From the NCBI GenBank assembly GCA_037074705.1, contig JAYJMR010000018.1, positions 321,696 to 385,695 of the forward strand: a DNA stretch of 64,000 nucleotides. Reading direction: 5' to 3'. The notes below the pieces were generated by a model, which saw only the letters and a program-made list of their open reading frames with translations, was not told the origin of the DNA and searched no databases. The translations under genes and the position numbers were made by a program. This document shows, piece after piece, positions 54,493-64,000 of the stretch; the first letter of the stretch is position 1, and each line of letters starts with the position of its first letter. The DNA comes from Zhengitettix transpicula. Lineage: Eukaryota; Arthropoda; Insecta; Orthoptera; Tetrigidae.

Positions 54493-54891
54493 AAAACACG
54501 ACTGCCCGTTGTAATCTACGAACGTCTTCCTCGCCGCCGCACGCACGCAGCATAGCTGTTGCAAGCGAACATTAGTAAAAACTTACAAATTAATATTCCG
54601 CGGATCGAATTATTTTATAATTTTAATTTCTTCTCTACTAAAGTTTCTTTACATGTATATATATATACACTCTTCTGTGAGTTAAAAAAAAAAAAAAAAA
54701 AAAAAAACACGACTGCCCGTTGTAATCTACGAACGTCTTCCTCGCCGCCGCACGCACGCAGCATAGCTGTTGCAAGCGAACATTAGTAAAAACTTACAAA
54801 TTAATATTCCGCGGATCGAATTATTTTATAATTTTAATTTCTTCTCTACTAAAGTTTCTTTACATGTATATATATATACACTCTTCTGTGA

Positions 54892-54937
<46 letters not shown>

Positions 54938-55120
54938 ACGACTGCCCGTTGTAATCTACGAACGTCTTCCTCGCCGCCGCACGCACGCAGCATAGCTGTT
55001 GCAAGCGAACATTAGTAAAAACTTACAAATTAATATTCCGCGGATCGAATTATTTTATAATTTTAATTTCTTCTCTACTAAAGTTTCTTTACATGTATAT
55101 ATATATACACTCTTCTGTGA

Positions 55121-55168
<48 letters not shown>

Positions 55169-55351
55169 ACGACTGCCCGTTGTAATCTACGAACGTCTTC
55201 CTCGCCGCCGCACGCACGCAGCATAGCTGTTGCAAGCGAACATTAGTAAAAACTTACAAATTAATATTCCGCGGATCGAATTATTTTATAATTTTAATTT
55301 CTTCTCTACTAAAGTTTCTTTACATGTATATATATATACACTCTTCTGTGA

Positions 55352-55398
<47 letters not shown>

Positions 55399-55581
55399 AC
55401 GACTGCCCGTTGTAATCTACGAACGTCTTCCTCGCCGCCGCACGCACGCAGCATAGCTGTTGCAAGCGAACATTAGTAAAAACTTACAAATTAATATTCC
55501 GCGGATCGAATTATTTTATAATTTTAATTTCTTCTCTACTAAAGTTTCTTTACATGTATATATATATACACTCTTCTGTGA

Positions 55582-55628
<47 letters not shown>

Positions 55629-55811
55629 ACGACTGCCCGTTGTAATCTACGAACGTCTTCCTCGCCGCCGCACGCACGCAGCATAGCTGTTGCAAGCGAA
55701 CATTAGTAAAAACTTACAAATTAATATTCCGCGGATCGAATTATTTTATAATTTTAATTTCTTCTCTACTAAAGTTTCTTTACATGTATATATATATACA
55801 CTCTTCTGTGA

Positions 55812-55856
<45 letters not shown>

Positions 55857-56049
55857 ACGACTGCCCGTTGTAATCCGTTGTAATCTACGAACGTCTTCCT
55901 CGCCGCCGCACGCACGCAGCATAGCTGTTGCAAGCGAACATTAGTAAAAACTTACAAATTAATATTCCGCGGATCGAATTATTTTATAATTTTAATTTCT
56001 TCTCTACTAAAGTTTCTTTACATGTATATATATATACACTCTTCTGTGA

Positions 56050-56091
<42 letters not shown>

Positions 56092-56274
56092 ACGACTGCC
56101 CGTTGTAATCTACGAACGTCTTCCTCGCCGCCGCACGCACGCAGCATAGCTGTTGCAAGCGAACATTAGTAAAAACTTACAAATTAATATTCCGCGGATC
56201 GAATTATTTTATAATTTTAATTTCTTCTCTACTAAAGTTTCTTTACATGTATATATATATACACTCTTCTGTGA

Positions 56275-56316
<42 letters not shown>

Positions 56317-56499
56317 ACGACTGCCCGTTGTAATCTACGAACGTCTTCCTCGCCGCCGCACGCACGCAGCATAGCTGTTGCAAGCGAACATTAGTAAAAA
56401 CTTACAAATTAATATTCCGCGGATCGAATTATTTTATAATTTTAATTTCTTCTCTACTAAAGTTTCTTTACATGTATATATATACACACTCTTCTGTGA

Positions 56500-56540
<41 letters not shown>

Positions 56541-56723
56541 ACGACTGCCCGTTGTAATCTACGAACGTCTTCCTCGCCGCCGCACGCACGCAGCATAGCT
56601 GTTGCAAGCGAACATTAGTAAAAACTTACAAATTAATATTCCGCGGATCGAATTATTTTATAATTTTAATTTCTTCTCTACTAAAGTTTCTTTACATGTA
56701 TATATATATACACTCTTCTGTGA

Positions 56724-56765
<42 letters not shown>

Positions 56766-56948
56766 ACGACTGCCCGTTGTAATCTACGAACGTCTTCCTC
56801 GCCGCCGCACGCACGCAGCATAGCTGTTGCAAGCGAACATTAGTAAAAACTTACAAATTAATATTCCGCGGATCGAATTATTTTATAATTTTAATTTCTT
56901 CTCTACTAAAGTTTCTTTACATGTATATATATATACACTCTTCTGTGA

Positions 56949-56989
<41 letters not shown>

Positions 56990-57378
56990 ACGACTGCCCG
57001 TTGTAATCTACGAACGTCTTCCTCGCCGCCGCACGCACGCAGCATAGCTGTTGCAAGCGAACATTAGTAAAAACTTACAAATTAATATTCCGCGGATCGA
57101 ATTATTTTATAATTTTAATTTCTTCTCTACTAAAGTTTCTTTACATGTATATATATATACACTCTTCTGTGAGTTAAAAAAAAAAAAAAAAAAAAAAAAA
57201 AACCCGTTGTAATCTACGAACGTCTTCCTCGCCGCCGCACGCACGCAGCATAGCTGTTGCAAGCGAACATTAGTAAAAACTTACAAATTAATATTCCGCG
57301 GATCGAATTATTTTATAATTTTAATTTCTTCTCTACTAAAGTTTCTTTACATGTATATATATATACACTCTTCTGTGA

Positions 57379-57418
<40 letters not shown>

Positions 57419-57601
57419 ACGACTGCCCGTTGTAATCTACGAACGTCTTCCTCGCCGCCGCACGCACGCAGCATAGCTGTTGCAAGCGAACATTAGTAAA
57501 AACTTACAAATTAATATTCCGCGGATCGAATTATTTTATAATTTTAATTTCTTCTCTACTAAAGTTTCTTTACATGTATATATATATACACTCTTCTGTG
57601 A

Positions 57602-57643
<42 letters not shown>

Positions 57644-57826
57644 ACGACTGCCCGTTGTAATCTACGAACGTCTTCCTCGCCGCCGCACGCACGCAGCATA
57701 GCTGTTGCAAGCGAACATTAGTAAAAACTTACAAATTAATATTCCGCGGATCGAATTATTTTATAATTTTAATTTCTTCTCTACTAAAGTTTCTTTACAT
57801 GTATATATATATACACTCTTCTGTGA

Positions 57827-57868
<42 letters not shown>

Positions 57869-58051
57869 ACGACTGCCCGTTGTAATCTACGAACGTCTTC
57901 CTCGCCGCCGCACGCACGCAGCATAGCTGTTGCAAGCGAACATTAGTAAAAACTTACAAATTAATATTCCGCGGATCGAATTATTTTATAATTTTAATTT
58001 CTTCTCTACTAAAGTTTCTTTACATGTATATATATATACACTCTTCTGTGA

Positions 58052-58092
<41 letters not shown>

Positions 58093-58275
58093 ACGACTGC
58101 CCGTTGTAATCTACGAACGTCTTCCTCGCCGCCGCACGCACGCAGCATAGCTGTTGCAAGCGAACATTAGTAAAAACTTACAAATTAATATTCCGCGGAT
58201 CGAATTATTTTATAATTTTAATTTCTTCTCTACTAAAGTTTCTTTACATGTATATATATATACACTCTTCTGTGA

Positions 58276-58316
<41 letters not shown>

Positions 58317-58499
58317 ACGACTGCCCGTTGTAATCTACGAACGTCTTCCTCGCCGCCGCACGCACGCAGCATAGCTGTTGCAAGCGAACATTAGTAAAAA
58401 CTTACAAATTAATATTCCGCGGATCGAATTATTTTATAATTTTAATTTCTTCTCTACTAAAGTTTCTTTACATGTATATATATATACACTCTTCTGTGA

Positions 58500-58541
<42 letters not shown>

Positions 58542-58724
58542 ACGACTGCCCGTTGTAATCTACGAACGTCTTCCTCGCCGCCGCACGCACGCAGCATAGC
58601 TGTTGCAAGCGAACATTAGTAAAAACTTACAAATTAATATTCCGCGGATCGAATTATTTTATAATTTTAATTTCTTCTCTACTAAAGTTTCTTTACATGT
58701 ATATATATATACACTCTTCTGTGA

Positions 58725-58766
<42 letters not shown>

Positions 58767-58949
58767 ACGACTGCCCGTTGTAATCTACGAACGTCTTCCT
58801 CGCCGCCGCACGCACGCAGCATAGCTGTTGCAAGCGAACATTAGTAAAAACTTACAAATTAATATTCCGCGGATCGAATTATTTTATAATTTTAATTTCT
58901 TCTCTACTAAAGTTTCTTTACATGTATATATATATACACTCTTCTGTGA

Positions 58950-58991
<42 letters not shown>

Positions 58992-59174
58992 ACGACTGCC
59001 CGTTGTAATCTACGAACGTCTTCCTCGCCGCCGCACGCACGCAGCATAGCTGTTGCAAGCGAACATTAGTAAAAACTTACAAATTAATATTCCGCGGATC
59101 GAATTATTTTATAATTTTAATTTCTTCTCTACTAAAGTTTCTTTACATGTATATATATATACACTCTTCTGTGA

Positions 59175-59215
<41 letters not shown>

Positions 59216-59398
59216 ACGACTGCCCGTTGTAATCTACGAACGTCTTCCTCGCCGCCGCACGCACGCAGCATAGCTGTTGCAAGCGAACATTAGTAAAAAC
59301 TTACAAATTAATATTCCGCGGATCGAATTATTTTATAATTTTAATTTCTTCTCTACTAAAGTTTCTTTACATGTATATATATATACACTCTTCTGTGA

Positions 59399-59440
<42 letters not shown>

Positions 59441-59623
59441 ACGACTGCCCGTTGTAATCTACGAACGTCTTCCTCGCCGCCGCACGCACGCAGCATAGCT
59501 GTTGCAAGCGAACATTAGTAAAAACTTACAAATTAATATTCCGCGGATCGAATTATTTTATAATTTTAATTTCTTCTCTACTAAAGTTTCTTTACATGTA
59601 TATATATATACACTCTTCTGTGA

Positions 59624-59665
<42 letters not shown>

Positions 59666-59848
59666 ACGACTGCCCGTTGTAATCTACGAACGTCTTCCTC
59701 GCCGCCGCACGCACGCAGCATAGCTGTTGCAAGCGAACATTAGTAAAAACTTACAAATTAATATTCCGCGGATCGAATTATTTTATAATTTTAATTTCTT
59801 CTCTACTAAAGTTTCTTTACATGTATATATATATACACTCTTCTGTGA

Positions 59849-59888
<40 letters not shown>

Positions 59889-60071
59889 ACGACTGCCCGT
59901 TGTAATCTACGAACGTCTTCCTCGCCGCCGCACGCACGCAGCATAGCTGTTGCAAGCGAACATTAGTAAAAACTTACAAATTAATATTCCGCGGATCGAA
60001 TTATTTTATAATTTTAATTTCTTCTCTACTAAAGTTTCTTTACATGTATATATATATACACTCTTCTGTGA

Positions 60072-60113
<42 letters not shown>

Positions 60114-60296
60114 ACGACTGCCCGTTGTAATCTACGAACGTCTTCCTCGCCGCCGCACGCACGCAGCATAGCTGTTGCAAGCGAACATTAGTAAAAACTT
60201 ACAAATTAATATTCCGCGGATCGAATTATTTTATAATTTTAATTTCTTCTCTACTAAAGTTTCTTTACATGTATATATATATACACTCTTCTGTGA

Positions 60297-60338
<42 letters not shown>

Positions 60339-60521
60339 ACGACTGCCCGTTGTAATCTACGAACGTCTTCCTCGCCGCCGCACGCACGCAGCATAGCTGT
60401 TGCAAGCGAACATTAGTAAAAACTTACAAATTAATATTCCGCGGATCGAATTATTTTATAATTTTAATTTCTTCTCTACTAAAGTTTCTTTACATGTATA
60501 TATATATACACTCTTCTGTGA

Positions 60522-60562
<41 letters not shown>

Positions 60563-60745
60563 ACGACTGCCCGTTGTAATCTTCGAACGTCTTCCTCGCC
60601 GCCGCACGCACGCAGCATAGCTGTTGCAAGCGAACATTAGTAAAAACTTACAAATTAATATTCCGCGGATCGAATTATTTTATAATTTTAATTTCTTCTC
60701 TACTAAAGTTTCTTTACATGTATATATATATACACTCTTCTGTGA

Positions 60746-60787
<42 letters not shown>

Positions 60788-60970
60788 ACGACTGCCCGTT
60801 GTAATCTACGAACGTCTTCCTCGCCGCCGCACGCACGCAGCATAGCTGTTGCAAGCGAACATTAGTAAAAACTTACAAATTAATATTCCGCGGATCGAAT
60901 TATTTTATAATTTTAATTTCTTCTCTACTAAAGTTTCTTTACATGTATATATATATACACTCTTCTGTGA

Positions 60971-61012
<42 letters not shown>

Positions 61013-61195
61013 ACGACTGCCCGTTGTAATCTACGAACGTCTTCCTCGCCGCCGCACGCACGCAGCATAGCTGTTGCAAGCGAACATTAGTAAAAACTTA
61101 CAAATTAATATTCCGCGGATCGAATTATTTTATAATTTTAATTTCTTCTCTACTAAAGTTTCTTTACATGTATATATATATACACTCTTCTGTGA

Positions 61196-61235
<40 letters not shown>

Positions 61236-61418
61236 ACGACTGCCCGTTGTAATCTACGAACGTCTTCCTCGCCGCCGCACGCACGCAGCATAGCTGTTGC
61301 AAGCGAACATTAGTAAAAACTTACAAATTAATATTCCGCGGATCGAATTATTTTATAATTTTAATTTCTTCTCTACTAAAGTTTCTTTACATGTATATAT
61401 ATATACACTCTTCTGTGA

Positions 61419-61459
<41 letters not shown>

Positions 61460-61640
61460 ACGACTGCCCGTTGTAATCTACGAACGTCTTCCTCGCCGCC
61501 GCACGCACGCAGCATAGCTGTTGCAAGCGAACATTAGTAAAAACTTACAAATTAATATTCCGCGGATCGAATTATTTTATAATTTTAATTTCTTCTCTAC
61601 TAAAGTTTCTTTACATGTATATATATACACTCTTCTGTGA

Positions 61641-61687
<47 letters not shown>

Positions 61688-61870
61688 ACGACTGCCCGTT
61701 GTAATCTACGAACGTCTTCCTCGCCGCCGCACGCACGCAGCATAGCTGTTGCAAGCGAACATTAGTAAAAACTTACAAATTAATATTCCGCGGATCGAAT
61801 TATTTTATAATTTTAATTTCTTCTCTACTAAAGTTTCTTTACATGTATATATATATACACTCTTCTGTGA

Positions 61871-61915
<45 letters not shown>

Positions 61916-62098
61916 ACGACTGCCCGTTGTAATCTACGAACGTCTTCCTCGCCGCCGCACGCACGCAGCATAGCTGTTGCAAGCGAACATTAGTAAAAAC
62001 TTACAAATTAATATTCCGCGGATCGAATTATTTTATAATTTTAATTTCTTCTCTACTAAAGTTTCTTTACATGTATATATATATACACTCTTCTGTGA

Positions 62099-62144
<46 letters not shown>

Positions 62145-62327
62145 ACGACTGCCCGTTGTAATCTACGAACGTCTTCCTCGCCGCCGCACGCACGCAGCAT
62201 AGCTGTTGCAAGCGAACATTAGTAAAAACTTACAAATTAATATTCCGCGGATCGAATTATTTTATAATTTTAATTTCTTCTCTACTAAAGTTTCTTTACA
62301 TGTATATATATATACACTCTTCTGTGA

Positions 62328-62370
<43 letters not shown>

Positions 62371-62553
62371 ACGACTGCCCGTTGTAATCTACGAACGTCT
62401 TCCTCGCCGCCGCACGCACGCAGCATAGCTGTTGCAAGCGAACATTAGTAAAAACTTACAAATTAATATTCCGCGGATCGAATTATTTTATAATTTTAAT
62501 TTCTTCTCTACTAAAGTTTCTTTACATGTATATATATATACACTCTTCTGTGA

Positions 62554-62594
<41 letters not shown>

Positions 62595-62777
62595 ACGACT
62601 GCCCGTTGTAATCTACGAACGTCTTCCTCGCCGCCGCACGCACGCAGCATAGCTGTTGCAAGCGAACATTAGTAAAAACTTACAAATTAATATTCCGCGG
62701 ATCGAATTATTTTATAATTTTAATTTCTTCTCTACTAAAGTTTCTTTACATGTATATATATATACACTCTTCTGTGA

Positions 62778-62821
<44 letters not shown>

Positions 62822-63003
62822 ACGACTGCCCGTTGTAATCTACGAACGTCTTCCTCGCCGCCGCACGCACGCAGCATAGCTGTTGCAAGCGAACATTAGT
62901 AAAAACTTACAAATTAATATTCCGCGGATCGAATTATTTTATAATTTTAATTTCTTCTCTACTAAAGTTTCTTACATGTATATATATATACACTCTTCTG
63001 TGA

Positions 63004-63050
<47 letters not shown>

Positions 63051-63233
63051 ACGACTGCCCGTTGTAATCTACGAACGTCTTCCTCGCCGCCGCACGCACG
63101 CAGCATAGCTGTTGCAAGCGAACATTAGTAAAAACTTACAAATTAATATTCCGCGGATCGAATTATTTTATAATTTTAATTTCTTCTCTACTAAAGTTTC
63201 TTTACATGTATATATATATACACTCTTCTGTGA

Positions 63234-63279
<46 letters not shown>

Positions 63280-63462
63280 ACGACTGCCCGTTGTAATCTA
63301 CGAACGTCTTCCTCGCCGCCGCACGCACGCAGCATAGCTGTTGCAAGCGAACATTAGTAAAAACTTACAAATTAATATTCCGCGGATCGAATTATTTTAT
63401 AATTTTAATTTCTTCTCTACTAAAGTTTCTTTACATGTATATATATATACACTCTTCTGTGA

Positions 63463-63511
<49 letters not shown>

Positions 63512-63906
63512 ACGACTGCCCGTTGTAATCTACGAACGTCTTCCTCGCCGCCGCACGCACGCAGCATAGCTGTTGCAAGCGAACATTAGTAAAAACTTAC
63601 AAATTAATATTCCGCGGATCGAATTATTTTATAATTTTAATTTCTTCTCTACTAAAGTTTCTTTACATGTATATATATATACACTCTTCTGTGAGTTAAA
63701 AAAAAAAAAAAAAAAAAAAAAACACGACTGCCCGTTGTAATCTACGAACGTCTTCCTCGCCGCCGCACGCACGCAGCATAGCTGTTGCAAGCGAACATTA
63801 GTAAAAACTTACAAATTAATATTCCGCGGATCGAATTATTTTATAATTTTAATTTCTTCTCTACTAAAGTTTCTTTACATGTATATATATATACACTCTT
63901 CTGTGA

Positions 63907-63948
<42 letters not shown>

Positions 63949-64000
63949 ACGACTGCCCGTTGTAATCTACGAACGTCTTCCTCGCCGCCGCACGCACGCA
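54493..64000 (+). repeat. 225-bp poly(A) satellite array, right block
   Basis: The same satellite resumes after the U2 island, with the same strand and phase, at four A's followed by CACGACTGCCCG (54497). About 42 copies run to the window end, the last one cut inside its GC-rich half. The first monomer has a short A tract (24 A, 54684-54707) and the next several have long ones (about 41-43). Variants include a 10-bp duplication at 55865-55884, loss of CACGACTG at about 57202, a shortened TA run near 61626 and a 1-base loss near 62971. No gene is supported. Confidence 0.97.
55865..55884 (+). repeat. Variant monomer: 10-bp duplication CCGTTGTAAT
   Basis: CCGTTGTAAT occurs twice in tandem in the first 30 bases of this copy. 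Confidence 0.9.

Noticed and set aside
82..63589. Hundreds of 60-84-residue open frames in the satellite with a lysine run
   Set aside because: They start at TTG rather than ATG, consist of one repeated translation, and the lysines come from the A tract whose length shifts the frame from copy to copy. The few minus-strand frames are the poly(T) mirror.

Overview
This window is eukaryotic, almost certainly arthropod, and most likely insect. A hymenopteran such as a parasitoid wasp is a plausible host but is not proven. The evidence is a U2 snRNA gene with the insect-type 5' end (GATCAAAGTGTAGT, with three A's) and a site-specific non-LTR retrotransposon of the kind that targets U2 genes (the Utopia lineage, reported among others from wasps). 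There are no bacterial genes, operons, tRNAs, rRNAs or CRISPR arrays.

Layout. (1) 1-47458: a continuous head-to-tail satellite array of roughly 210 monomers, each a 187-bp unique segment plus a poly(A) tract usually of 36-44 A, giving a period near 225 bp. Copies are almost identical; scattered point changes and small slippage duplications or deletions are the only variation. (2) 47459-54492: a 7.0-kb single-copy island. It holds a U2 snRNA gene unit (5' flank 47459-48046, U2 5' part 48047-48084, U2 3' part 53748-53897, 3' flank 53898-54492). The U2 gene is split by a full-length RLE-type non-LTR retrotransposon of about 5.66 kb at 48085-53747. (3) 54493-64000: the same satellite resumes in the same orientation and phase, about 42 more monomers. 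Both arrays run off the window ends.

The retrotransposon has a 1.1-kb structured 5' UTR with a 244-bp tandem duplication. ORF1 (49184-50389) is a gag-like RNA-binding protein with three CCHC zinc knuckles. ORF2 (50389-53649) has three N-terminal zinc fingers, a reverse transcriptase and a C-terminal restriction-like endonuclease. The ORF1 stop and ORF2 start overlap as TAATG, which suggests stop-start translational coupling. Both ORFs are open and the catalytic motifs are present, so the copy looks recent. It interrupts U2 exactly in the branch-point-recognition sequence, so this U2 copy cannot give normal U2 RNA.

The points most worth a second look are the U2-targeted two-ORF element, the very homogeneous poly(A)-containing satellite, the placement of the U2 island within one poly(A) tract of that satellite, and satellite-like sequence in the U2 3' flank. 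The many short open frames in the satellite are not genes: they begin at TTG and run through the poly(A) as lysines.
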